Shown: positions 24,093 to 36,153 of the stretch, in pieces
Position numbering within the stretch: position 1 is the first letter of the stretch
Layout: the number at the start of each line of letters is the position of its first letter
Source of the DNA: Pelecanus crispus
Taxonomy: Eukaryota > Chordata > Aves > Pelecaniformes > Pelecanidae
Direction: 5' to 3'
Length of the DNA: 64,000 nt
Assembly (NCBI RefSeq): GCF_030463565.1
Contig: NC_134662.1
Span: 5,123,001-5,187,000 of the forward strand
Made by a program: the position numbers and the translations under genes
Notes under the pieces: generated by a model
Databases searched by the model: none
What the model saw: the letters and a program-made list of their open reading frames with translations, nothing else
What the model was told of the DNA's origin: nothing

Positions 24093-27000
24093 GTAATGAA
24101 GCCCGGGCATGACGTGCCGTGGATTATACCAGCTGTTCTGGGAGCAGCTCTGGTAGATTTCTTGCCTTCCGTTTACGTATATTTGCCTAAAACGTGGACT
24201 TGTGCCAGTGTTTTTCCACATCCATTTTTCTCTAAGAGGCTAATAGCTCGGTATGACTGACACTATTTCAACATGAAATGCAAATTCCAGGCAAAAAAAT
24301 GAATTTCAAACAAAGGAATTCTGTTCAGGCTGCATCAGAGAGTGAGTCCAATTTCAGGGAGGTCTCCAGAGACATCGCTGCAGGATGGAATTCTGTTGAT
24401 GTCTGATAAGTTAAATAAATGTAGGAGTGTATTTGAAGCCTTTGGCTCTTTGTATGTCATGTTATTTCTGGAGAAAAAGCTAAAAGCAGGACGTTAATCT
24501 AGTGAATGTATACAAAATGTGATCTGCAAATTCTTTTATCCTCTAAATCTGATATTTAAAATTTCTAGAAAAACAGCTTGGATTGCATTCATAGGAAATT
24601 GAGAGTTTTAAAATGAGATCTCTTCTGTTTTCTTAAAGTTGTATAAGCTCCAAAGAAATAATTTATTTTAAATACTTAATTTGTTCAAGTATTCTTTACT
24701 TTCTGAATTTAACTACTGGAATTAGGGAATAGGGACTCTTGGATACTTTGCAGGGAATTCTAGTATTTCTGACTGTAACGTTATCTTAGATAATTGTGTA
24801 TGAGTTTGTGGAAAATATGATCTTCTGTTCAACTGTGGAACATTCAATGTGGAAACAGAAAGTGCATGCTTTTGATATTTTTACATCTGAGAAATCCGAG
24901 TACAAGCATTATGAGCACAACATTAGCATCTTCCTAGACTGAGAAAGTTGCGAGCAAGTAGAAAATGGGCTTTATGGCAGAACTTGCCTTTCAGCTTTAG
25001 TGAGAGTAGAATTTTTAATAAATTGTTTTGTCATGTGTGTTTAGGCATTGTTAATCATTTGTTGCTTTTTGCTTATTATGAATTACTCAATGTACGTAAG
25101 AAAGCAAATGGGAATCTCTTAAAGTTAGATATGTGTACTGTTCTTCAGAAGTTTTGGTGTGTTGACTCTTGTAAGTGTCTAAATGCGTTTATTAAATGTT
25201 TTTCTTAATACCACTTGCAGTGTATCGGTGTATTTATGTTTTTATCATTACAGCTCATTCAAGGCCAGTCCCAAGACCAAGGTACGAAGACAGTTTTCAT
25301 GATGATGGAAGATATACTCATGACAACGCCCAGCATCATCCACATGATGACTGGAGTGAAGACCCTAGAGATGACTATCCAGGACCTTCTTACAGATCTA
25401 CTAGTCCTCTCATAAGGAAAGATAACTATTACCATGAACAGTACGGCCGCCCGGCATCTCGTGACCGGGAATTTGGCTGCCCAGCATCTCGTGACCGGGA
25501 GTATGGGCGTCCAGCTTCGCATGACCGGGAATACGGGCATCCAGCTTCGCATGACCGGGAGTATGGGCGCCCAGCATCTCGTGATCGGGAGTACGGGCGC
25601 CCAACTTCCCATGACCGGGAGTATGGGGGCCTGGCTTCTCATGACCAGGATTATGGCCCTCCTGACTCTTGGGAAGCCACCGGACCACACGAAACTGATT
25701 TTAGTTCTTCGGATATTTTAGGTGATTTTAGATCACCAGGTCTCATGGAAGATGAATATGGCAACATGGAAAATCAGGAATATGATGTGGACTTTGGAAT
25801 TCAATCTGACAGCGAGTTCCGACCCCCAATACGGAGGGGCAACATTGGCAGGGGAAGAATTCTGCGAGGAAAGCGTATTACAAGGGGCGCTGTTAAAGCT
25901 AAAGTATTCAAAGGAGATATCAAAACTCCGCTAAAGAAATGGAACACTAAGAAACTGCAACCGGGCCCTGATCAGAAGCCAGCTATGCAACCTGATCAAA
26001 TGCCGGAAGCTGCTGAACGACCTAACCAGAGGCCGGTGACCATCCAGCGCCCTAATCAAAAGTTGCCTCCACGACCTAATCAGAGGCCAACTATAACAAC
26101 CCAGAGACCTATTCTCAGGCTCCCAAAGCCTGCGCATGTTTTCAGAAATCTCAATTTTGACCTCGTGGACAAATCAGACATTTTTTCAACGTTTGGAATA
26201 GAAATTATAAAATGGGCTGGGTTTCATGCAATAAAAAACGATGCAGAATTTTCCCGGCTCTTTGGAGCTCTCTTTGAGCTGGAGACAGAAACCTGTGCAA
26301 AAATGCTGGCTTCATTCAAATGCTCCTTAAAGCCAGAACACAGGGATTATTGTTTCTTTACTATCAAAAGTTTACAACATGCTGCTCTGAAAACTCCCAA
26401 AGTGGACAATGAGTTTTTAAATATGCTATTGGACAAGGGTGCTGTGAAAACAAAGAACTGCTTCTTTGAAATAATAAAACCTTTTGATAAATACATAATG
26501 AGGCTACAAGACCGCCTCCTAAAAGGTGTTACACCGCTGCTTATGGCCTGCAATGCTTACGAACTAAGCATTAAGACGAGCGGTTTTGGTAATCCAAGAG
26601 AAATGGCAAGTGCTTTTGAGACCACTGTTTCTCTGTGTCGTAAGTCTTTAGCACTTCTGGGTCAGACCTTCGCGCTAGCATCGGTTTTTAGGCAAGAGAA
26701 AATACTTGAAGCTGTAGGGCTCCAGGAAATGGCTCCAGCACCAACGCTATTCCCAAACTTCGATGATTCAACGTTGTTTGGAAGAGAGTACATTGAAAAC
26801 TTGAAGGCTTGGTTGGAGAAGAGTGGATATCCAATTCAGATGAAAAAAGCTGAGCCGGAGTCCACAGTACAGCTTAGAAAACCCTCTCCTGACACAAAAG
26901 TTAAAAGTGAGTGAACTGTTGTAAGGTACTTTGTACTACATAATTTCTTCATTTGTCACTAGCATTTTATCTTAATTTTTATGGTTTCATTAGGTTAGGA

Positions 27001-30000
27001 ATTCCTAATTCTGGGAATTCCATGTAAATCCCTAGCACTGCTGAGGCAGGTAGTAAATACTATCTGTTGTAGCAATCGCTTTCAGCTTTGTGGATGAAAG
27101 CATTTCTCCTTCCTCCCCTCTCCTGCACATGCTTATACTTGAAATCTGGGATTTCTGTGCCCTTGGCAGCGTTAGCTGCCCTACCCTCCAGCTTCACAAC
27201 TTTGCGGTAGGGAGGCCAGGACCGCAGCTGTAACTGGCTACGTCACAGAGTAAGTATTTGCATATAAGCAAAGTTGGAGATGTTACCATTACCGCATTTG
27301 TCAGATGCAGGCATATTTCTTTGAAGCTGTTTATATACTACCATCTACAGGAATACTATCTCCTCTACCGTATTAGGCCATCTTGTTCATCCTCTCGAAA
27401 GCATTCTTACTCATTGCTATACTCACCTGGTTTTTCCCAATTGAACTTCAGATACTTTCGCAGGGAGGTCTTGCAGCTCTGACACTGAATGGCTAGTAAC
27501 TTGGAACACACCCCTTCAGGGTGTTGTTCAAATACACTTATTTTGCACAAAATCCTTTTGGTGCAGTAAGTAATTGCCATTTAAAGGATGGCTTGCCAAG
27601 GATGGCAAAGGATAAGTTTTTTAAACCACAGTGCTTCTCATAATAAACTGTTCTAGAATCTAAGTTGAGTTGAGAAAACAGTTGGAAAGTTTCTGGGGTT
27701 TCCTTAATTTATTCTAGTATTAAGCGCAGCCTTTTTTGTATTAATATGTTGAAAAATTGCAAATATCAGTGTGTCAAAGAATAACAAAGATGACATACTG
27801 GTACTCTGTTGATGAGAATAATCCAATGAGTGCATTTTGTTTCTTCCTACAGCCCCCCAGCGAGCTGATCGGAAAGTCGTAGAGACAATTGAACAGCTAG
27901 TGAATAGCATTGTTTCAGGAACCTTGTCTGCCAAAGAGAGGAATGCTCAAAAGAACTGTCCTGAATACTGGTAGGTGTGTTTGAACAGTGTGTTGTAATA
28001 CTACTCTCTGCTCAAGATATTTGGAATATATTTAATTAAATTCAGTATTTCATTCAATGGGTGTAAGATCAAAGCCTATTGTATATTTAATCAGACTTCT
28101 TGAAAATGTTTCCTCAGCTAATTATACTTCCTGATATCCCTGGAAATTGTCCTGTTTCTTCTGTTTTGTCTAGTAGATCACGTTCCTTTTGATCTGTCAG
28201 TAATGACTATATGTCAGTCCAAATACAAGATGTTAAAAGCAATTTACATTTAGAAGATGAAAATAGTAAGCAAATGTAGTTAATATACGGTAAGGTAACA
28301 GACTTAGGGATCTAGCGTTCTATGAATAATGTTGGAAGAGGAAAGCTGAGACACTTCCAAGTGTAATGATCTTTTAATATGACAGTATCTCTTCATGTGT
28401 GAATTGCAGCATAGCTGATTAATTACTAGCCAAATGATTTATGTCAAAACTCTCTGTCATTATTTGCTTGGCATACTTTACCTACTGCTTTAGAGGTGGA
28501 GCTGGCTGTTGTTCTGAGAAAAAACTATGCAGGCTAACGTTAATGCAGCAACTTGTGTAGACCCCTGGAAAAAAGGATCAATTGCTACTGAGTTTCTGAT
28601 CTGAGAATTTGAGATTAGTTGTGCTTTCAGCTTAGGCTTTCATTTTATTTACATGGTTTTATTTAGGTTCCTATCTGATGAAGATAGTCTAGAATACAAG
28701 TATTACAGACTGAAGTTATCGGAGATGCAAAGGCGGACATCATCTGGAAAGGAAGCGGGTGGTGAGGGCCGAACACTAGAAGAATCTGCAACAGAATCAG
28801 TCAGGGCCATGTTGTATGCCCGGAAAGTCGCAAGTATTAAGAGAAGGCTATTTAAAAGAAAAAGGCTTGGAATTACCACACAACGTGGTATTCGAGGACG
28901 GAAGGTGAGGAGAGCGACCATAGGGACGCAGACTGTGCTTTCAGCTGGTACAGTGCTGAAGCACCAAGACAAGCATCTTCAAGGTTCAGTGCAGTCAAAG
29001 CCTTCTGTATCAGAAGCCAGCCTGTCTGAGAAGAATTCTTCCCTCGTTACAACCTCCCCCTCACAGTGTGCCACCAGTTCAGAGGTCTTTCTGCCAGCAG
29101 AAGAAAGGGCAGATTCTGAGGATTTATTAGCACCACCTGAACTTTTCCCACCATTGTCCTCTCAGTTTCCTGATGGTAAGTTTCCTGATGGTAAGCGAAG
29201 ATTCAACATTAGATTTTAAATTGTAAATGATATGAGAAAAAAATTGCATCGAATGTTCTGCTGGAAATTCTAAAAATAATTTATTTTGCTAAAGTAGATA
29301 TTTCTCAACTGTGTTGACCTTCCAGAGATGCAGATTTTGTATGAAGCTGTAGATAACGAGCGTTCTGTTTCTTGCAGTGGATGCTAAAACAATGGAAACT
29401 GCTGAGAAGCTTGCCAAGTTTGTTGCTCAGGTAGGACCAGAAATTGAGCAGTTCAGCATAGACAACAGTGCAGATAACCCAGATCTTTGGTGAGTAACCT
29501 GCACATTTATCTGTGTAAATGGTCCAATAAGAAAAATCAAAATACAACTAAACAATTATTAAAGAGATATTTCCTTTTATTGTTTGTTGAGATGTATGCT
29601 TTTATTCAATGTGTTTAGGAACAGAGGATTTTGAGCAATACTCCCCGTTGTCCCGCTCAGCACCTCCATTAATGGTGAATATCTGAAGTATCTAAGAAAG
29701 AAAAACACTTCTCCCAAATGCGTACATGCACTGATACATGTATTTTTTTCTTTTATATCTTAAGTAATCAGCTTGCATCTTGAAACAGTGTTCTGCCAAA
29801 GTATTTTCAATCTTTTACTTTTCTAAGTGAGGCTTTGATTACAGTGGCCTAAGTGCTCTAGTGTAAATTAGCACAGTTTTTTTTTTTCTTTTAGTCATAC
29901 TGTGCCAACAAAAATGGAGCCCTGTTATCTCTTCTGTCTCTCAGAATCAATATGCCTATTTCCACATGAACTGCATGACTAAAACCTGGAAAACCTGAAT

Positions 30001-33000
30001 TCTTCTCTGGGGTCTGTCATTTGCCTTCTGGGTCATCCAGAGCTAGCATCTTGTCTTAGTTTCTCCACCTATATAACGAAGATGATTGTACTGAGTTCTT
30101 TACAGCACAGTTTGAGAAGTGCTGATAAAAAGCAGCCTGTAAGAACTGAGGAGAATGATTGCTGTTCTTAGTACGTGTTGTTGGGGAATCCTACAGTTCT
30201 ACAAAACCACCCCTGGAATGACCATTCAAAAAATTAATAGGATATTTATTTCTAATGTCTTGCTTCATGCTAGCTAAAGGTGATCTCTTCCTTATACTAT
30301 TTTCACTGCAATTTTTGCTCAGGTTTCTACAGGATCGAAACAGTTCTGCTTTCAAATTTTACCGAATGAAAGTCTATGAGTTATGTCCATCTATTAACTT
30401 CAGTGCTGTGTCAGAAGCAACTGATGCTGGGGAAGGTGCTAAACCTGAAGAGAGAAATTTGGATATTTCAGAAGAGGAAGAGGATGAAGAAGAAGAAGAG
30501 GAAGAAGATAATGAGGAGGAAGCTGAGTTTGAGGAGGATATCTCCCAGCCTTTGGAAGAAATGGAAATGGAGCAAGCAGAGGAGGGAGAGGAGGATGACA
30601 TGTCAGCAGGTAGAAGTGTGGAAAACCTAGCTGAAGAGATGATTTCCAAAACAGGAGAGGAAATTCCAACAGGTGAAATGCAGCTAGCCACGTCATCTGA
30701 TGGTGCTATACCAAATCTGTCGACACAGGCATCAACTCCTGCTCCTGGTACCCTATTTCCTCGCAAACGAATCAGCAGCAAGTCTCTGAAAGTTGGTATG
30801 ATTCCTGCATCTAAAAGGATTTGCCTCATAGAAGAACCAAAAGGTGAGTGTTACTTACAAGATATTTTGTAGGTATCAGTACAGAATTCCTGATTTTTAT
30901 GTACTTTGTTACTGACTGTTATTGGCTAAAGGAATTACATTTCTTTAATACAAAAATGAATACAATGTTCACTTTAAAGGCTCGTTCAACTGACAAAGGG
31001 GAATCTGGATAAATTGTGTAACAGTTTTTGTATTATAGTGCAATAGCAAAGTTTGTGTCAAACGTTGTTCCTCAAATATTTTCTAAGTCTACATGAATGT
31101 TAGCCTCTCTCTGCTGCTTAAAAAACTCACAGTAGTGGTTTTTGTGTGGTTTATTTTATCAGTGTATGGAAGGTTTAGCAGTCTGAAGTATAGCGCTGAA
31201 CATATTTTGAGTGTTTGACTAAATATATTTAGACTTTGGATTGGCCTGTCAAATTTTGTCAATATGGCCACAGCGGGCGTGGGTCATGATATTTTAAGCA
31301 TTGAGAGATAAGTAGCTTAAAACTGATTGTATGTGCTCTGCAGCTACTTTAACAAATGTCTTTTGCATAATGATCTTTATTGGTGAAGGTTGTCATTTGT
31401 GGTGTGAAAATGATGTACAATAACTCATTTAAGTCCGGTCTGAATTTTCTATCAGTTTTACAGAAGCTCAGGGAAATGAAAGATATAAAGTCCTTATAGT
31501 ACATCATCCATCAGTGATCAGCCGGCATGATATGTCCAAAACTAAATACGTGCATGTACTAATTACCTTTTTGTGGTGGAGAGGAAAAAAAGTCTTACCA
31601 TTTCTTCTCTCTCTCTTTTTTTTATTCTGATCTTTCTCGTTGGTTCTGATTGTAGGCCAAGGCACTGAGTTAGAGTCCCACTTGAGATGTACTTTTGGAG
31701 TTCTGTATTAAAATTGGTTTTCTTCACATCTGAGTTTTGTCTCTGATTTGACTTGCAGTGCATGAACCTGTCAGAATTGCTTATGATAGGCCTCGTGGTT
31801 GCCCAGTTACAAAGAAGAAGAAGGTAAAGAACTCTTCTGGTTTGCCTTTGCATTCTGAGAGTCAACTGTCTGTGCAAGAGACAGCCTCTGAAAATGTGTT
31901 ACTGTCATGAAATCGAATTAAACCCTGAAGAGCCTGATCCTGAAAAAGACTGGACTAAATCTGAAGAGGGCCATGGCTCCTGTTGTCTTTTAACTACCTG
32001 TGTCAAAATTGAATGGTTTTTTATTAGAGCACTGTTGAACAGTTGTGTGTTAATCTTGTCTTCTGTTTTAAAAAAAAAAAAAGAAATCCGTGCATTGCTG
32101 TCTGGAAAATAAGTTGTAGTTTTCCAAAATTGGTGAGATGTTATTTGACTGCTTCTGTATTTGTAATAGGGATTCAGTCATCAGATCATTCAATATTTGT
32201 TACTAAAAAACATAAATACCTTTTAAAATATGAAGGTGTACTCTTTGCTATTTTAATAATGCAATTAAACAGTTTGAGAAGCTGAAGTAAATTTGTTACT
32301 GGTAAGGCAGATATTTACTCTTTGATAGACTTTTTCTGTGTAGCTAGAGAAGTGCTGCTTAGAAGATATTTCTGTATATCCAGAAATTCAAATGCACTTA
32401 GTTTATAGGGGTTTTTTTTTGAAGGATTTTTATACGTGATCTCCCTGTATAACAAAAACCCCTTTGTTTTTCTGTTTTCTCCTTTCCACAGAAACCAAAA
32501 GATTTAGAATTTTCACACAAGAAACTGACAAACAGGAATGTGGGTTTCCAGATGCTTCAGAAGATGGGCTGGCAAGAAGGACATGGCCTTGGTACACGAG
32601 GAAAAGGAATCAGAGAGCCTGTAAAAGTGTATGTAATGGGAACATACTAGAGAAATCTGACAGCTCTGGAAAAGGCTGGGATTCTAATAGTGACGATGTT
32701 TAGCTAACCCACGTAGATGTGGCTAGGTCAGTGTTTTGTTTCCTTCTTGACGTTGGCCTCTGGCCACAGCAAAGTTGAGCGGGGAGACTTCACGTGTTTT
32801 TCTGGCCAGGCTGGGCAAAGCCTGGGCTGGAAGGTGGCTGTTTCTTGCCATCCAGTTTGACATCACTGAGGGCTGCAGCATGAATGCTGCAGTGTGCAGA
32901 CACTTTCTAAAGGTATATAGGTGCCCCTGTTCTTCAGGAGGTGGTGTTTGGCGTATTTAGGGTTTTTTTTAACACATAGTAGTATCCTGAGGATCTCCTT

Positions 33001-36000
33001 GCTACCACACCAGGTACATAATATATAAATAGGCCTTAGAAATGTCATACACAGTACTCCTAGGTTTAGGCAACAAATTTATTTTCACTCTAATTATGTG
33101 ATTCATTCCACTGCATACGGAAAGAGGTAAGTGCATCTGCCAGAAGGTAAGTGTGCTTTTTCCTTTAAAATACACTTTTGTTTTTGAATCTTCATTTTGT
33201 CTTTTGAAGTTGCTGTATCCAGTGTCCACTGCTGCCAGCACGGAGAATGGATAATACCTCCTTCAACTCCCTGACTGAATAAGGAGGCAGAAATTATGCT
33301 CCTTCAACTCCCTGACTGAATAAGGAAGCAGAAACTATTTATTTCTCTCTGAACCCATATGACAAGCTTTCTAGTCTGCACACGTAGTCTGTGGTTTAAC
33401 AGTCTTCTTTCTCCAGGGATTTTTATTTTCTCTTCATGCCTTGGATAGTACTGGTCATTTTAGTTGATGGGATACTTCTGGTTGTTTGCTTTCTTTTTTC
33501 CTTAGTGTTCCCTGTAGTCCAATGGCCATCTCTATTTTTTCTTTATTTCCTTCTTCAGCAGCAAACAGACAATGAAAAAGCAGCTTACTTCGCCTGTAGC
33601 TCTCTTGTGTTCAGCAGTGTTAGAACCTTGGTTCTTAACCTCAAAACTTGTTGGGACCAAATATATGAGTAATTTTTTTTGTTTCTGTAGCTCCTGGCAC
33701 AAGTTTCGCTGCACAGCTAATCATGAGCTATTTAATCGAATCTGGTCTGACAGTTAGCCCACCACATTCTAAAAGTTTCTGGCCATCTTTAAGAACTGCG
33801 TTTTTAATATGTGAAAATACAGTTTTGCCAGCTTGAGTCTGTTGCTATGTTACTGTTGTAAAGGCACCTGCAACAACTGCTTTCTGTACCTCTTACAAAA
33901 ACTTGTTGACCTTTTCTGTAATGTAGAGAGAACTCCATATTATTATTTTCACGGTGTGCACCTCTCTTTACTTTCCCATCAAAGTCATTCTTCGGACAAT
34001 ACTTTGGGACAATCTCAGTGAGGATGAAACCAGTGTAATTTAATATTTTGCTTTCTCTTGTTAGTTGCTTTGATACAGTGCAGGGTTTTTCATTTAGTAA
34101 TCTGTAGCCTCTACTCTTTCCTCCCTTTTTGAAAACTACCAGCTCTTCTATTGATGACTTGTTTAAAAGTCCACATGCTGTCTAATCTCATTCTCCGAGC
34201 AAAAGGGGATGGATTAATAACTGGAGACACTCCAATTCTAGCGTAGAGCATATTGTGATCATTACATAACACCGATACCTAAAACTGATGAATAGTATTC
34301 AAGCACATCAGTTGTTACACAAAGAAACTTGAGGCCCTTTTTTGTTAGGAAAGTTTAAAGCTTGTCTTTGGCTGTGAGAGCAAGTCACATTTGCAGGTTT
34401 GAAGAGATTTTTATTTATGTTACTGTAAAGATACATGAATTGCATGGAAATGATTCCATACTCCTTATGGAAATGATGGGTCCACCAATTTTAAATGGAG
34501 TTTCACGTTAGTCTTGTGAGATGTTCCCTGTCTTGAGAATAATTTGTCACAGCTATGGCTCTGACCAATTCTACAGTTAATGAGATGTTTAAAAAAAACC
34601 AAAAAAACCCCAAACAAACCAAAACACACTCAAAGGCAGAACATTGTTATGGGACAGATCATCCTCTGAGTAATTATCTCATGTCTTTGATTAGTCTTTT
34701 TATTGTGAAAGTAACCTAGAAGAGAAACTGTGGTGTAAATGGAGAAAAAAAAATCTGTTCTTTCTGTTTGGGAGTATGAAGCAGCCATTGTGTAATGGAA
34801 ACAGCAAATGAAGAGAGTCTGCTTCAAAAAGGTCATACTATAAAAGGTGAAACAAAAGCCAAGTTTTGAGAGGTCTTTTGGGTGACTTGACTTCTAACCA
34901 TAATTTAAAACATAACTTAACTTGATCATACAGCTGCCAGGTCAGACTCTGTACCATTCGGAAGAAAAAACAGCACAGGATTTCTACTGTGGACTGTGAA
35001 GTTGAATTTGCTTTGTAGAGGCTGAATATTCTTTCAGAATTGCACAACAATCTACTTGGCTTAAGTGGACCTATTAGAGAAACTGGATAAGAATCTTTTT
35101 TCTGTATTCTACTTAAGGTCCTCAGATTTACCCTGATAGCACAGAAATCCCAATTTCAGTACACAGGGCAATCTAAATTTTCTTACTTCATGTAATGAAA
35201 TCTTTCACAGAGAATACTAACGTAACTGACTTGGAGGATAAAACTAGCACAGAGGATCATTCCTATGGCAGAGGCTTCGTTAATCTTAGCTTTGTAATGT
35301 CTACATTCTATGCACATAGCCTGGAGAAAGATGGTTTTTAATTATTTGTCTCTCTGCATTCTTGTGGGTCATCCTCTCCATCTACTTCCAGGGCAGAACG
35401 TTGTTTTGACATTGTTGAGGCCTGTCTGCCTCTGTTGGCATGTTTGGATGAAGAGAGATGCGTTAATGACTCATCTTTCTTGGAAGGGCAGGAGCTTCGC
35501 GTTTTGTCTATGGTGTGTGTCCTACAAGACTTCAGCTTGCTTTGGGTGCTAGAAATTTTAAGCAAGCAGCATTATGTTCCCTTGGTAAAAATTTCATCTT
35601 TTATCCAGAGTTATGTGGTGTTTTCTACTCATTCCTCAAAGTCTCTGACTTCTGTCATTTTTGAAATGTAAGAAATAAGGCAATTTTTGCCATCTTTTCA
35701 ACAGAGGATCCTATCTACCATGAATAAAGTGGTTAATACGAGAGTTCATGTAAGAATTCAGTCTGTTAGATGACTATATCTTCATTGCTCCCTTAATATC
35801 GTAGGAGCATTTTCTTCTGGTGGGTATTTGCATGTGTAATGGGAGGTGGGAATTGTTTTATAGGTGATCTGGTATGCAGGTACCAAGCCTCTGCTCCCCT
35901 TCTCCCCCAGATGAAGCAGAATTACTCTCCACTTGAATTTTGTCTATGTTGGAAGCTATTGTTTAGATCTCTTCTGCACATTGTCAAATGTAACAGAAAC

Positions 36001-36153
36001 AGAGTGTTCTAACTATTCATTTTACTCCCTAGGGGTGCTACCTCTGCAGGGGAGGGCTTGGGTGTTGCAGGGGAAGAAAATAAAGAAGATGCATTTGATG
36101 TTTTCCGTCAAAGAATGATACAAATGTACAGGCAGAAAAGAGCAAGTAAATAG
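23978..36153 (+). CDS. SUGP2: SUGP2, SURP and G-patch domain-containing protein 2 (complete, 1121 aa)
   Basis: Nine coding exons chain in phase: 23978-24092, 25254-26906, 27853-27970, 28667-29190, 29378-29489, 30323-30843, 31759-31823, 32492-32628 and 36033-36153. They total 3366 nt, or 1121 aa; human is about 1080. SUGP2 is an SR-related nuclear protein of the splicing-factor type. In order: a conserved N-terminus (MASRRITRETFDAVVQDK); decapeptide repeats at residues 102-171; a conserved middle block (FGIEIIKWAGFHAIKN, KAWLEKSG); SURP1 at about 598-640 (ETIEQLVNSIVSG, CPEYWFLSDEDS); SURP2 at about 808-855 (ETAEKLAKFVAQVGPEIEQF); an acidic run at 889-933; a KKKKPK nuclear signal near 1036; a G-patch at about 1050-1081 (MGWQEGHGLGTRGKGI); and the tail DVFRQRMIQMYRQKRASK. 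The ATG has an A at -3 and G at +4. Confidence 0.96.
25254..26906 (+). CDS. SUGP2: SUGP2 coding exon 2 (residues 39-590)
   Basis: A single large exon of 1653 nt. It holds the decapeptide array, a basic RGRILRGKRITRG segment, a Pro/Asn/Gln-rich RPNQR(K/P) run (about 26010-26100) and the conserved globular block that is nearly identical to mammals. The acceptor is CATTACAG and the donor GTGAGT. Confidence 0.95.
25442..25651 (+). repeat. SUGP2: Coding decapeptide repeat in SUGP2, 7 x 30 bp
   Basis: Seven units of YGRPASRDRE type follow one another without gaps (residues 102-171), then a degenerate YGPPDSWE. Variants include FGCPASRDRE, YGRPASHDRE, YGHPASHDRE, YGRPTSHDRE and YGGLASHDQD. Third-position changes and amino-acid changes show the copies are not brand new. 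Confidence 0.95.
27853..27970 (+). CDS. SUGP2: SUGP2 coding exon 3 (residues 590-629), SURP1 start
   Basis: Encodes TPQRADRKVVETIEQLVNSI through NCPEYW. The acceptor is TCCTACAG and the donor GTAGGT, splitting the Trp codon that opens the conserved WFLSDE motif. Confidence 0.95.
28667..29190 (+). CDS. SUGP2: SUGP2 coding exon 4 (residues 629-804), alternative end at 29175
   Basis: Encodes FLSDEDSLEYKYYRLKL, then basic stretches (KRRLFKRKRLG, RGRKVRRATIGTQT). The end carries two donors 15 bp apart (after 29175 and after 29190). Both are in frame, giving a 5-residue difference. Confidence 0.94.
29378..29489 (+). CDS. SUGP2: SUGP2 coding exon 5 (residues 804-841), SURP2 start
   Basis: Encodes VDAKTMETAEKLAKFVAQ through NSADNPDLW. 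The acceptor is CTTGCAG and the donor GTGAGT. Confidence 0.95.
30040..30150 (+). mobile_element. MIR/L2-like remnant in SUGP2 intron 5
   Basis: CTTAGTTTCTCCACCTATAT, then a GAAGATGATTGTACTGAGTT segment and GAGAAGTGCTGATAAAA, resembles the 3' half of MIR-type elements. The match is weak. Confidence 0.38.
30323..30843 (+). CDS. SUGP2: SUGP2 coding exon 6 (residues 841-1015), acidic region
   Basis: Completes SURP2 (FLQDRNSSAFKFYRMKVYEL). A Glu/Asp-rich run at residues 889-933 follows, then a Ser/Thr/Pro-rich linker. The acceptor is TGCTCAG and the donor GTGAGT. Confidence 0.95.
31759..31823 (+). CDS. SUGP2: SUGP2 coding exon 7 (residues 1015-1036)
   Basis: Encodes VHEPVRIAYDRPRGCPVTKKKK, which leads into KPK of the next exon to form a nuclear-localisation-type run. 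The acceptor is ACTTGCAG and the donor GTAAAG. Confidence 0.93.
32492..32628 (+). CDS. SUGP2: SUGP2 coding exon 8 (residues 1037-1082), G-patch
   Basis: Encodes KPKDLEFSHKKLTNRNVG, then the G-patch core FQMLQKMGWQEGHGLG. The acceptor is TTCCACAG and the donor GTATGT. Confidence 0.95.
33258..33338 (+). repeat. 41-bp tandem duplication in SUGP2 intron 8
   Basis: A unit beginning CTCCTTCAACTCCCTGACTG at 33258 recurs at 33299, differing at only a few positions near its end. It is a simple intronic duplication with no visible function. Confidence 0.9.
36033..36153 (+). CDS. SUGP2: SUGP2 coding exon 9 and stop (residues 1082-1121)
   Basis: Encodes GATSAGEGLGVAGEENKEDA, then the conserved DVFRQRMIQMYRQKRASK and TAG. 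The acceptor is CTCCCTAG. The TAG is followed at once by GTATGTG, which could be a splice donor. Confidence 0.93.

Noticed and set aside
25196-25253. Upstream extension of the large SUGP2 exon with its own ATG
   Set aside because: It precedes a clear CATTACAG acceptor, and the residues are intron-like and hydrophobic. The true N-terminus is the conserved 23978 exon.
34588-34630. A-rich stretch resembling a retroposon tail
   Set aside because: No SINE or LINE body or target-site duplication could be recognised next to it, so it is treated as low-complexity sequence.
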